NCBI GenBank assembly: GCA_029194465.1
Contig: JARFXS010000004.1
Span: 20,118 to 84,117 of the forward strand
Source of the DNA: Candidatus Nitrosocosmicus sp.
GTDB lineage: Archaea > Thermoproteota > Nitrososphaeria > Nitrososphaerales > Nitrososphaeraceae
Length of the DNA: 64,000 nucleotides
Reading direction: 5' to 3'
Shown: in pieces, positions 18,149 through 27,261 of the stretch
Layout of the letters: every line of letters starts with the position of its first letter
How positions within the stretch are numbered: the first letter of the stretch is position 1
Made by a program: the position numbers and the translations under genes
Notes under the pieces: model-generated
Database searches by the model: none
What the model was told of the DNA's origin: nothing
What the model saw: only the letters and a program-made list of their open reading frames with translations

Positions 18149-18997
18149 TTAAACTACCAACTCCGGTTCAAGATTCTTGAAATTTCCTGTGTTGTTACCC
18201 TTGACTATACCCTTAACAGTTTTCACTATTGCACTTAATGGAGAGTTTACAATTACTCTAACGCTGGGACTAATCGCTTCTATGTTTTTTCTTTCAATAT
18301 CACTACTATGATTTACGGCTAATCCTCCCACCAAAATTGGAATACTAAATATTGTGCTGATCTTTTTTATGAGCCTTACTGTCGAACCTATGTTATCTTT
18401 TAGAGTTACTGAAATGAGTATCATAACTGGTTTAGTTTCATCGATATAGTTAATCATTGAATCAGTGGGAATTGAAGGTGATACATTAATGACCCGAAAC
18501 CCTTTTTCAAATAGTAATGATTCTATGATATTACAGGCTATATTGTGGAGTTCTCCATCAGGAGTACATATGATGATGTTCTCCATTCTTTCGTTAGGTT
18601 TGATTGAATCAGTGATCTTGTGTATTGTTTTGTTTGCCGTGTTGCTGCAGACGTGCTCCATTCCAATATCTAATTTATTTTCTTGCCAGAGATATCCCAC
18701 ATCATATAGAACTGGTCTCAGAATATCATCATAAAATTCAGCCAAGCTTGCCTGTTCTTTGTATGCTGCTGTTACGACCACTTTGTTTTCATGTTCTTGA
18801 GAAACAGATGCTAACAAGGATAAGATTTTGGGATTATTCCTATATTCTGGAGGAATACTGTCAATTGTTACATCAGCGGCCTTTCCCAAATATTTTATTG
18901 TGTGTTGCATAGATATTTTTCTTTTCGAATCCCATTGGCTCTTTACCAGGTAATAATAATCAAAACCCTTTACTTTTTTTACTCGTATGAAAACCAT
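18149..18997 (-). CDS. B12-binding protein with CarH-like Wx9EH motif
   Basis: 282 residues in three parts. Residues 1-40 form a small beta module (FIRVKKVKGFDYYYLVKS, ending IKYLGK) of a kind also found at the N-terminus of some transposases. Residues about 65-135 form a helical bundle containing W104 and E114-H115, exactly the W-x9-EH pattern of CarH/LitR photoreceptors. Residues 140-262 form a Rossmann-like cobalamin domain, with E149-L-H151-N-I-A154 in place of ExHxxG and a GG turn at LVGGL. The His that ligates cobalt is kept. No MerR DNA-binding domain is present, so if it is a light or B12 sensor it signals by another route. B12-domain assignment firm; sensory role inferred. Confidence 0.8.
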   Translation of the reverse strand: MVFIRVKKVKGFDYYYLVKSQWDSKRKISMQHTIKYLGKAADVTIDSIPPEYRNNPKILSLLASVSQEHENKVVVTAAYKEQASLAEFYDDILRPVLYDVGYLWQENKLDIGMEHVCSNTANKTIHKITDSIKPNERMENIIICTPDGELHNIACNIIESLLFEKGFRVINVSPSIPTDSMINYIDETKPVMILISVTLKDNIGSTVRLIKKISTIFSIPILVGGLAVNHSSDIERKNIEAISPSVRVIVNSPLSAIVKTVKGIVKGNNTGNFKNLEPELVV

Positions 18998-19159
18998 ATT
19001 CTTAAATGTTGTTCCAAAGATATTAACATAGTGCTAAATAGTGTAACTAGTGCTAACTCATATCCTCAAGAATGAATATTATTGAGATGACGATTCATAA
19101 TAAACGATGATACATATTATGCTTGTCTCAGTTTGGATCTAGCGTTTGAGGATAAGGAA

Positions 19160-20345
19160 TTAGCTATGTAGTCTAATCTTGTGAAAGATGTTGTGTGCTG
19201 ATAAAATAGTAAAAGTTGTAATTATTATGCCAATCATGTCTCTCCATGTTTCATCTACTCCTGGTTTTTGTGCTATTATTGGATGTCCAAATACAATATA
19301 CGCGTTATCCAAGATCCAGACGAATAGTGTTCCTCAGGGAAGTATTCCAGCAATCAAGGATCAAAGCCTGGCTCCAAAGCGTACAAAGTAAATGGCTGTT
19401 AAAATTAATATATACCAAACAATTGCTATAGATAACCAAAATGGTTCCAAGAAGGTCTTTCTATCATCCAGAAAATAGTAGGTAGTTCCTATAACTAGTA
19501 GTAACAATAAAGAAATTAGCAGAATCTTGAAATTTATTGACAGAGATGTTCTTTCTTTCTTTAAATTTCTTGTATTTTTTCTCTTCCTTCATACAGAATT
19601 CTAATGATTCTTTAAACGATTTCAATTCAGTGGGAATAATTTTGAGAATTGAATCGTCTCTTACTGTTGATTCGTGCTTTAGACTGTCAATTAAAGGTCT
19701 AGCTAATGATGCTTTTATAGGTGTTACTAAATCTACCCAGTATGAAGACAATCTTGGTGTCAAAAAAGGGGATTATTAGTATCTTGATAGATTTGTTAAG
19801 AATTTTGGAGTAGATCTTCATCATGTCTAAATAGGAAAGTGTGTCCGGACCTCCTATGTCGAAGGTTCTTCCCTCTGTTTCTTTTATCTCTGTAGATTTA
19901 GAAAGATACGTTATTACATCGCCTACGGATATTGGTTGACACTTTGTCAATACCCATTTTGGACATACCATTAATGGCAATCTTTCCACCAAATATCTTG
20001 ACTTTTCAAATGATCCTCCACCACTGCCTAAAATTACTGCTGCACGGAAAATCGTTACTTGGGATTTTGATCTTTCTAATATGTCTCCTACTTGTTTTCT
20101 ACTTTTCATATGTTGAGATAATTAATCGTCTTTGCCGTAGATTAATCCGCCTAGACTACGAATTCCCTAATTTTTCATTGTCACTTTGAATTTTATGTCT
20201 AGATAAACCTCGTGTATAATAATTAACATTCTTCTGTTCTTTATTTTCAATCAATTCGTTCAACAGTCTGCTTCCTATGAACCCGCTTGCACCGGTGATT
20301 AGGATAACTAATTTATCTTTATAGAAATCCAAACCGTTGGGATTA
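19160..20345 (-). pseudogene. Decayed NAD(P)-dependent SDR gene, copy 1
   Basis: Minus-strand pieces in different frames spell an atypical short-chain dehydrogenase. The N-terminus has VILITGASGFIGSRLLNELI (NAD-binding GxxGxxG). The middle has GDILERSKSQVTIFRAAVIL and KETEGRTFDIGGPDTLSY. The C-terminus has SYWVDLVTPIKASLARPLID plus a hydrophobic tail. One break is a T5-to-T6 expansion near 19769; about 65 residues between the Rossmann core and the middle are missing. A paralogue in the same state lies at 57.6-59 kb. The intact family members resemble complex I NDUFA9-like or NmrA-like oxidoreductases; substrate unknown. Confidence 0.75.
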
Positions 20346-20777
20346 TTATTTTTTTTTATCTATGATTTCGTATTGAGAGTTGTCAATATCGTCCCTATTC
20401 ATAACCCCTGTTCCCTCCTATGATTAGTTATGATATGCTTAACTCTTAATAAGATTATCAGATTTTTATTTTTGTTACCACTAGGTTCTATTTTTTGATA
20501 CAATAGAAATAGTACTTATTCATCTTTTTCTATATTATTGATATATTTCATTTCTTCTTTTTTCTTATCATATGCTCATCAAATGTTCAACTGCATTCTC
20601 ATAGAGCTTAAAATCATGATTCTTGGATGTTTCCCTATTTAATGAACCTTGATAATTATATTTGATATTTTCCTTTAGGCAGGTAAAATACCTGTTTGAT
20701 AAATTTGATCTTATTTGATGGTTCAAAGTATGCCGTTGCCTGATACATCATGATCTTATTTTTGGATTGTATTCAGA
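20346..20777. other. Gene-poor interval
   Basis: About 430 AT-rich bases downstream of malic enzyme and upstream of the decayed SDR gene. No gene or clear structure seen. Confidence 0.4.
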
Positions 20778-22049
20778 TCAACTTGGATTTTGATTGGTGA
20801 TATATTCCTTTAGGGAATTAGTAACTACCGGTAGTATCCTCGGATCGTTTATTTTAGGTATGATGAATTCTTCGTTCAAATGCTTAATGTCAACTAGGTC
20901 TGCTATAGACTTGGATATAGAAATTAGTATGTCTTCATCTAAATTTTTTACCCTTAAATCTAATAGTGCTCTAAATATTGAGGGGAAAACTACCGCGTTA
21001 TTAATTTGATTGGGAAAATCCGATCTACCTGTGGCAATAATTCTAGCACCTGCATTCTTTGCTTCATCGGGTAAAATTTCTGGTGTAGGATTGCTCAATG
21101 CAAAAATAATTGGATCTCTTGTCATCGATGCTACCATTTGTGAATTCATGAGATTTCCTATACCTGATGTTCCAATAAAGATATCCGAATCTTTGATTAC
21201 TGTTTCTAGATTACCTGTTATTTTGTTTGGATTGGAGTTTAAAGCTATCTCTCTCTTAAATGTATTCAAGATAACACTACTGTCGTGCTTTGAATCGCCT
21301 TGTTTGTTTAATTCAGGATTGCTTGATTTCTCATTATTATCTTTATTATCTCTTCCGTCGTAAATGGCTCCCTCCTTATCTATTACTATTATCTCTTCAA
21401 AGCCTGCCCTAGACAAAATCTTAAAGATGCCATACCCTGCAGACCCTGCACCAGCAATCACCACTTTAACATTCTTTGAGTTCTTTCGTACTATTCGTAA
21501 TGCATTTATTAAAGCTGCAAACGTGATGACTGCTGTACCATGCCTATCATCATGAAAAATTGGAATTGACATTTCCTTTTGAAGTCTTTCTACTATTTCT
21601 AAAACCTTGGGAGATTCGATATCCTCTATATTTATGGCACCAAATGAAGGTTCAATAGCTTTGACAAATTTGATAATTTCTTCCTTATCTTTCATAGATA
21701 TGCAAAGTGGAAATGCATTTACATTACCAAGGGTTTTAAATAAGACTGCTTTCCCTTCCATTACGGGTAATGCTCCTTCTGGACCAATATCCCCTAGTCC
21801 TAGGACTCTTGTCCCATCACACACTATTGCTATATTATTCCATTTTGAGGTGTATTCATATGCTAATTCTTTATTCTTTTGGATTTCAATTGAAACATAG
21901 GCGACTCCCGGAGTATAGATCGAACTTAACGTTCCTCTGCCTTCTTCTTTTGAATTTTCAAAAATATTATCTGAAGAGATCCTGCTTGAGATCTCTATTT
22001 TCCCTCTAAGTAATCGATGTAAATTTATTGCGTCTTCCTTTAAAGTCAA
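20778..22049 (-). CDS. Malic enzyme (oxaloacetate-decarboxylating)
   Basis: 423 residues, the short archaeal/bacterial form. Visible landmarks are SIYTPGVAYVS with the catalytic Tyr, CDGTRVLGLGDIGPE, IFHDDRHGTAVITFAA with the metal-binding acids, and a dinucleotide-binding VVIAGAGSAGYGIFK. It converts malate to pyruvate and CO2 with NAD(P) reduction, linking the citric acid cycle to gluconeogenesis. An Asn/Lys/Ser-rich insert of about 35 residues (around 230-265) interrupts the NAD domain and may be a lineage-specific loop. It stands alone on the minus strand. Confidence 0.93.
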   Translation of the reverse strand: MTLKEDAINLHRLLRGKIEISSRISSDNIFENSKEEGRGTLSSIYTPGVAYVSIEIQKNKELAYEYTSKWNNIAIVCDGTRVLGLGDIGPEGALPVMEGKAVLFKTLGNVNAFPLCISMKDKEEIIKFVKAIEPSFGAINIEDIESPKVLEIVERLQKEMSIPIFHDDRHGTAVITFAALINALRIVRKNSKNVKVVIAGAGSAGYGIFKILSRAGFEEIIVIDKEGAIYDGRDNKDNNEKSSNPELNKQGDSKHDSSVILNTFKREIALNSNPNKITGNLETVIKDSDIFIGTSGIGNLMNSQMVASMTRDPIIFALSNPTPEILPDEAKNAGARIIATGRSDFPNQINNAVVFPSIFRALLDLRVKNLDEDILISISKSIADLVDIKHLNEEFIIPKINDPRILPVVTNSLKEYITNQNPS

Positions 22050-22259
22050 TTATTGTTATGGATATCATGAAAATTATTTAAACGAATCATTCTTTTTATT
22101 ATTTGTATTAAAGTAGTCCAGAAACGATATCAATGGTTAGGATGTTTAAATAAAATTTATCAGTCGACAAGACAAAAGAAATTACTATCAAATAATCAGA
22201 TTCTAATAAAATATTATTTGTTGTAGTTTTAAATAAAGTTACAAGTTATGAAAAAAGCA
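22050..22259. other. Promoter region of malic enzyme, 3-prime flank of TFB
   Basis: About 210 AT-rich bases between two minus-strand genes. TATTTAAACG near 22075-22084 is a plausible TATA element for the malic enzyme gene. Confidence 0.35.
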
Positions 22260-23171
22260 TTAATTAAGAAATGATGCATTCACTACTACATTTTTGACTT
22301 CTGAAAGTCTTTTTCTTAGAGTCATTATGTTAATATTAGCTGCTGAAGCGATTTTTGCCTGTGATATTTTTTGTTTGTGTTTTCTACATGTTATGTAAAG
22401 GATGGCTGCTGCGATAGAGAGCGAGTTCTTACCCGCGAAAACATTCTCATTTTGTATGGCCAAAAGCAAATCTATAGACTCTCTTGCTGTCTTCTCGCTA
22501 ATTTCTGCCTCGTCTGCTATCTTTCTTATAAAAATAGTTGGTTTGAATTGTACATGGGTAATTTTCAACTCTCTCATTAACAGACGATAGCACCTGGCGG
22601 CAAAGATTTCATCAGCTTGCACTATTTGGGAGATTTCAGGCAATGTTCTTGGAATGTTGGTTTTCTTGCAAACCAGATATACACATGAAACGATCATTTC
22701 CTTTATTGATCTTCCTTTAATTAATCCCCTTTCTAATGCCTTCTTGTAATAGGATAGTGCTTCTTCTATACAGAACGATGTTAAGGATAATTTATCTTTA
22801 ATACGATTCAAAAGATCTATGACTATTTTCAAATTTCTCTTCTTGTTTGAGCAACTAACTATTTTGTTTAGAAACTCTATCTTATTATGTTCTTTCCTAT
22901 TTGAAAACCTTTTAGATGTACTTGTATCATAATCTGCAATCGCTGTTGACATTCCTTTATCATTAAGAATAACGGAATGAGGCAATACAGTGTTAGTATC
23001 GCTTTTATATTTATGAAAATCAGTATCCAACTCGGCATCATATATCTTATCTTGTACAATGACACCACATGACTTGCAAAGCTTTTCACCTTTTTCATAG
23101 TCATAAATAACGACATGTTGGTGTACTGGTGAATATTTTTCTATATTTTTAACTAATAAATTATTATACAT
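22260..23171 (-). CDS. tfb: Transcription initiation factor IIB (TFB)
   Basis: 303 residues with two cyclin repeats (about 100-195 and 200-300), the second ending in the helix-turn-helix that reads the BRE (SQAKIASAANINIMTLRKRL). TFB recruits RNA polymerase to TBP-bound promoters. The N-terminal zinc ribbon is incomplete: C32-K-S-C35 is present, but the first Cys pair expected at about 13 and 16 is Tyr and Val, with H17 and H19 next to them. Thaumarchaeota carry several TFBs, so this may be a specialised paralogue. It is divergent from a ribbon-helix-helix regulator. Confidence 0.93.
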   Translation of the reverse strand: MYNNLLVKNIEKYSPVHQHVVIYDYEKGEKLCKSCGVIVQDKIYDAELDTDFHKYKSDTNTVLPHSVILNDKGMSTAIADYDTSTSKRFSNRKEHNKIEFLNKIVSCSNKKRNLKIVIDLLNRIKDKLSLTSFCIEEALSYYKKALERGLIKGRSIKEMIVSCVYLVCKKTNIPRTLPEISQIVQADEIFAARCYRLLMRELKITHVQFKPTIFIRKIADEAEISEKTARESIDLLLAIQNENVFAGKNSLSIAAAILYITCRKHKQKISQAKIASAANINIMTLRKRLSEVKNVVVNASFLN

Positions 23172-23235
23172 TGAAGGAATTTGTGTTGCAGGATATAAGG
23201 CAACTACGTATACTATATTGCATTTATCGTTATTC

Positions 23236-23265
23236 GATTACAAATGGTTACAAACAGTTACAGTT
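23236..23265 (+). promoter_or_regulatory. Three 10-bp direct repeats before RHH gene
   Basis: GATTACAAAT, GGTTACAAAC and AGTTACAGTT follow each other without gaps, giving TTACA every 10 bp, one helical turn. They end next to a TTTTAAGATA element that lies about 25 nt before the ATG at 23292. This is a good operator candidate for the ribbon-helix-helix protein or for the divergent tfb. Confidence 0.6.
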
Positions 23266-23291
23266 TTAAGATATGAATACTAAGTAATGCC

Positions 23292-23828
23292 ATGGGTGGC
23301 CAATCGTCTACTGTCAGATCCTTTCGTATTGATAAATCCCTTTCTGAAATTCTAAATTCAGAGGCAGAGCGAATGGGTATTTCTGTAAATGCTATGATAA
23401 ACTCGGTGCTTAAACAGTATGCTGAATTTACGAGATTTCAATCAAAATTAGACATGCTTATTGTAAATCGTGAAGTATTCAAATCTTTGCTGTGCCGATT
23501 AAATGACGACGATGTATATAACTTTGGCCTTGAAATGGGCAAAGACATTCCAAATGATACTATTCTATTCTGGAAAAAAGATATCACGTTTGATGGTGTT
23601 TTGGAGTATATTGAAAAAATAGTATGTACCTATGGATATATTGGAACGTATGATGAATTGAATACCAGTGAGTACAAAGTAATTGTAATTAGACATAGAT
23701 TGGAAGGAAAGGGTTCAAAGTTTCTATCAGGATTTTTTAAATCATTACTCAACCAAACTTTGGGTATAGATGCCGAAATTGATATTACCGATTATTCTGT
23801 AAAAATAAAGATTAGTTTATCGGAATAA
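23292..23828 (+). CDS. Ribbon-helix-helix regulator with C-terminal domain
   Basis: 178 residues. The N-terminus (VRSFRIDKSLSEILNSEAER, then MGISVNAMINSVLKQY) is a ribbon-helix-helix module: one strand and two helices, dimerising to place the strands in the DNA major groove. Residues 55-178 form a separate alpha/beta domain ending with a beta pair (AEIDITDYSVKIKISL). The C-terminal RHRLEGKGSKFLSGFFKSLL recalls V4R or heme-NO-binding-type ligand domains, but weakly. ATG start, preceded by the three-fold 10-bp repeat. Likely autoregulated transcription factor; ligand unknown. Confidence 0.7.
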   Translation: MGGQSSTVRSFRIDKSLSEILNSEAERMGISVNAMINSVLKQYAEFTRFQSKLDMLIVNREVFKSLLCRLNDDDVYNFGLEMGKDIPNDTILFWKKDITFDGVLEYIEKIVCTYGYIGTYDELNTSEYKVIVIRHRLEGKGSKFLSGFFKSLLNQTLGIDAEIDITDYSVKIKISLSE

Positions 23829-23916
23829 ATGGTCTGTTATTTCATAAAAGCAAAAACAAATCTTGCCAGTCTTTTTTTTATTGATAAATAAAAACTTTGT
23901 TATATAGGATGATATA

Positions 23917-24123
23917 ATGTCAGAAGAACCTATTAACAGAAAGGATGACGTTGAACAAGATATAAGGGATACAGCGGATCATGTAGAAGAAGGCCTAGAC
24001 GAAACAGGAGACAAAATAAAAGCTGGTGCTAAAGCAATGGGAAACAAAATAAAAGATCCAAATGTTGACCTTGATACCAAATACAAAGAAGAAAAGCTAA
24101 AGGAAGAAGTAAAAGATATTTAA
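23917..24123 (+). CDS. CsbD/LEA-like hydrophilic protein
   Basis: 68 residues, almost entirely charged, with no Cys, Trp or Phe. It has an amphipathic repeat, EGLDETGDKIKAGAKAMGNK followed by IKDPNVDLDTKYKEEK, resembling CsbD-like and LEA-type stress proteins that are disordered until bound or dried. A TATATAGG element precedes the ATG by about 15-20 bases. Probably a stress-induced protective protein; inference from composition. Confidence 0.6.
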   Translation: MSEEPINRKDDVEQDIRDTADHVEEGLDETGDKIKAGAKAMGNKIKDPNVDLDTKYKEEKLKEEVKDI

Positions 24124-24299
24124 ATATCTTATACTACAAGTTTAATCATTTTTTCTGTCTTAATTGTTTATATTTTATATGATAACCTCGATTAAGCGTC
24201 AGAACTGTTACTTCATATAGGAATTCTTTCTTAGATTCTAGATCAATATATCTGAGTCCTTCCTTCATGTGGCCTATTTATAGTTTGAACAATTGATCT

Positions 24300-24741
24300 T
24301 TTCAATATCTAAAATAAGTCTGTCGTTATTTGGAATTGTAATTACAACTATATTTTCAATGATTCTTGGTTTATACAATCGGCCGTTGCCGAACCCATGA
24401 CTATGGATATCAGCAAAGCTTTATCCTGGTCCTAAATTTAATACTAATAAATTAGGTATCTTTACCATTAATTCAAATAATAACACATTGGATGTTTCTG
24501 CAAATCTCACTGTAACTCCAAGACAAGGTAAGGCATTTGAAAGTTAGTTGATGCCGATGGTTTAAACTATAAACTGAGTTAGAATGCAATAGAAAGAAAC
24601 AATTCAAAGTTTTCTGTGATTATGGTTAATCCATATACATATACACAATTTATTATAACTGAAGAACCAATCGATTATGCCGATCCAAATGCAATAGGAA
24701 CGTATTGTGGATCTGAATTACAGCCTCCTTTCGGGCAATAA
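24300..24741 (+). pseudogene. Decayed secreted protein gene
   Basis: Pieces in successive frames give a hydrophobic signal segment (GIVITTIFSMILGL), then AVAEPMTMDISK, then GIFTINSNNNTLDVSANLTV, and a last piece reading IITEEPIDYADPNAIGTYCG followed by SELQPPFGQ-stop. At least three frame changes separate them. The family is not recognised; it was probably an exported beta-rich protein of about 130-140 residues. Confidence 0.5.
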
Positions 24742-24865
24742 TGACCTTTTTTGGGATGTTGTAATTTTAAAAAATCCTATTTTTTGGTCTTTGATCTAAA
24801 TATTTTTTACATAGAATGACTTTGGGCGCAATCTTAAATACATATTATTCTTGTTAATTTATTTT

Positions 24866-25147
24866 TTACTTTAAAGTCTCAAAATGGACCCGCATTGGAA
24901 AGTTGACGGATTCATGAAAGTGAAGTTTCTTGAAACCTCTTTCATTTGATAGGAAATCTTCGATCTTGCCGGAATACTTTATTATGTTTCCGGCTGATTC
25001 TGCTTTTATTATCTCTGTGACATTTAATGCAATCCCGTTTTCATAGTCCACTTCCCATAATTCGTTTATAAACCCATCTAAAAGAACATATTCCACAGAT
25101 TTCGAGGCAGCAGGCGTAGGAACATTACTTTCTTTTTCTGTGTTCAA
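24866..25147 (-). CDS. Hypothetical protein (93 aa)
   Basis: 93 residues, predominantly beta, starting MNTEKESNVPTPAASKSVEY and ending FPMRVHFETLK. No signal peptide, membrane segment or catalytic motif. It is flanked by gene-poor DNA on both sides. Real-looking in composition but the family is not recognised. Confidence 0.5.
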   Translation of the reverse strand: MNTEKESNVPTPAASKSVEYVLLDGFINELWEVDYENGIALNVTEIIKAESAGNIIKYSGKIEDFLSNERGFKKLHFHESVNFPMRVHFETLK

Positions 25148-25601
25148 CCAATCTATTATTGTATCTGAAGTTATTATATTTATTGTTGAATATCCGAGTC
25201 TAGTCTAGCTGAGTCGAGAATGTCTCACAAATAATAAGTTATCCTTCATTTTTGGTCTTGCCAACTCTAATAATTAAGTTAGGACACCTCAAGAATCATG
25301 TCATGGAATATTGTTTGGATTATTGTGGGACTATGCTGTTATTATTGCAGAAATTCCACTTAATTACTTTATGATCTGTAATAAAACTTGACGATTACCA
25401 ATATTGGAATAATAACATTTTTTATTCCAATGTAGTTATCTTTTAATCTCTGGATTTACAATTTCTATAGTTAGTTAGATCTGGAAGAACATGTAAAGCG
25501 TCTAGCAGCAATCTGGCTATAGATTACCTCCATTCAAAATAAATAAGAAAATTTTTATCCTATTTTGTGATCTATTTAAAACTTGTTTTATAAGACATTG
25601 T
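25148..25601. other. Gene-poor interval
   Basis: About 450 AT-rich bases. The right end has TTGTTTTATAAGAC, a TATA element about 25 nt ahead of the next start codon. Confidence 0.45.
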
Positions 25602-25835
25602 ATGTCAGGTAATCTGAATATAAACTGGTCAGATGTAATCAAAAAAGAAGCAAGAGGAGTTAATGACTATGATTTAGGAGAAGTCCAAGAAATTAGTGAG
25701 GATTATGTTATTGCAGAAAAAGGAGTAGTTGACAAAACTAGATTCATGATACCTAAAATTTTAGTTTCTAATTTCGATGGACATAATTTGCATTTTAACG
25801 TCACTGAGCAAGATGCCTCTAAATACAAACAATAG
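25602..25835 (+). CDS. PRC-barrel/DUF2171-like small protein
   Basis: 77 residues with the pattern of a PRC-barrel-like fold: KKEARGVNDYDLGEVQEIS, a strand pair EDYVIAEKGVVDKTRFMIPK and a terminal strand HNLHFNV. In this family the first motif marks the barrel entry. PRC-barrel proteins occur as RNA-processing (RimM), photosynthetic and stress-related modules; stand-alone small ones are common in archaea and have no fixed function. Leaderless promoter likely, as the TATA box is about 25 nt upstream. Confidence 0.65.
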   Translation: MSGNLNINWSDVIKKEARGVNDYDLGEVQEISEDYVIAEKGVVDKTRFMIPKILVSNFDGHNLHFNVTEQDASKYKQ

Positions 25836-26148
25836 GTAGAAATTGTAAGAAATTACCAAACTCTACGAGTTTTATACCAAATCTGCGTTTTGGCAAGAAT
25901 CCCTCGTTTTTGTAGGGAACACAAGATGTACGTTTAAATTCCTGAAATGTGATTTCCTGCTGAGTTGTTAGTAACAAATGGAAAGCAAACAAGTAGTGCT
26001 ATTGATTGCTGACAAAATGATGGAATTATTTAATATGTGAGCTGATGGATAAATATTTTTAATCATAACTAGGTATACATAATCTGCACTTTGCAAAATA
26101 TATGGATTAGAATTTATTAATGTATGTTGTACTTGATATCTTACTGAA
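25836..26148. other. Gene-poor interval with small hairpins
   Basis: About 310 bases. Short inverted repeats such as CCAAA..TTTGG and CCCTCG..GTAGGG lie at 25875-25920, just behind the PRC-barrel gene, and could act in termination. No gene seen. Confidence 0.35.
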
Positions 26149-26560
26149 GTGATAAAGATAATGATCATTGAGGATGAGCAGGATTTGTTAAATCTATATA
26201 AAGATTTTCTGATAAACAAGGGATATCACATTTCTGTTACAAACACCACCGCTTCAAATGTTCTGAGTGACTATGAAGAATTCAAACCCGAATTTTGGAT
26301 TACAAACTACCAGATGGTAAAAACGGGCTTGAAGCGGCAAATGAGATTTTTGAAAAGTATCCATTTGCATCCATACTAATCATTTCTGCATATGATTCAG
26401 TAAAACAATCTTTTAATAGCGAGAAAAATTCGTCTCTAAAAACATTAAATTGCTGATTAAACCATTTAAGCTATCTAAGCTGAATGAATTAGCAATTGAT
26501 TTAGTTAACAAACAATCAAATAAACAAATCGAAATTAATATTATTGTTACCATTGATTAG
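26149..26560 (+). pseudogene. Decayed single-domain response regulator
   Basis: Frame 1 begins MIKIMIIEDEQDLLNLYKDF, the start of a CheY-like receiver with its acidic pocket. After about residue 45 the frame changes and continues LDYKLPDGKNGLEAANEIFE (phosphoacceptor Asp), then IISAYDSVKQSF. A second change gives LIKPFKLSKLNELAIDLV, which holds the conserved Lys-Pro. All the catalytic residues survive but three frames are needed, so no full protein can be made as written. Confidence 0.75.
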
Positions 26561-26599
26561 AGCGTTCTTAAGATGGGGTTTAAATTATGTCAAAAATTC

Positions 26600-27000
26600 T
26601 CACTAGTTTAATAAATCCGTGGTAATTTCATTATGTATCGCTAGATCAGGGCTGCAATCTGCGAGACTGGCCTGAGAAGAAAAAGCAAGATTAGTTACTG
26701 ACGAGATAAACCATGCTAACATAAAAGACATTTTGATAACTGCTATTGAGGAGATCAAAAAAGGGAAATGAACTCCATGATAAGTAAAAGTGGAAAAGAA
26801 AAAGTGGTAATTATTCCAAAATCTTATGATGAAGATAAAGCCAAAAGCACTAAACCAAGTCAGGTTTTGGTGAGGTTCAATGATTATGGCGTTTCATGAA
26901 ATAGAAATACATGGTGCCTGAGAATAGATGGCAATATGTTACGTATAGGAAACGAGTTATTGAAAAAGTGAATGTTTTTGATCATAAATGAATATGTAGT
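26600..27000 (+). pseudogene. Decayed coding remnant, unknown
   Basis: Fragments in several plus-strand frames look coding: ARLVTDEINHANIKDILITA followed by IEEIKKG, then SGKEKVVIIPKSYDEDKAKS, then NTWCLRIDGNMLRIGNELLK. They follow the broken response regulator and could be the remains of a partner signalling protein, but no family is recognised. Confidence 0.3.
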
Positions 27001-27087
27001 TAAAAAACATATCAGAGTTTGAAAATATGGAAATTACAGAAATATCACATACCATATCTTCTTATTTCATTTGTAAAATTAATTTTC

Positions 27088-27261
27088 TTACCCTCCTCCA
27101 CCGTCTTTTCCACCACCCGAACTTTCTACTTCTAACTCCTTTAATTCTTCGTCTACTTCGGTTTTTGCTTTGGTTATAGGTTTAAGCATTTCTTTTTTTA
27201 ATTTGTCGCTATTCAAAGTTTCTCCATTTTTTTCATCATCATTATTATCCATAGGCACCAT
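27088..27261 (-). CDS. Small acidic protein with Gly tail (57 aa)
   Basis: An intact 57-residue frame, starting MVPMDNNDDEKNGETLNSDK, with a central helix of alternating Lys and Glu and a C-terminal VESSGGGKDGGGG. The Gly-rich end closely resembles that of the small protein before mre11. There are two possible ATGs three codons apart. No family recognised; intact frame plus composition argue that it is real. Confidence 0.45.
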   Translation of the reverse strand: MVPMDNNDDEKNGETLNSDKLKKEMLKPITKAKTEVDEELKELEVESSGGGKDGGGG

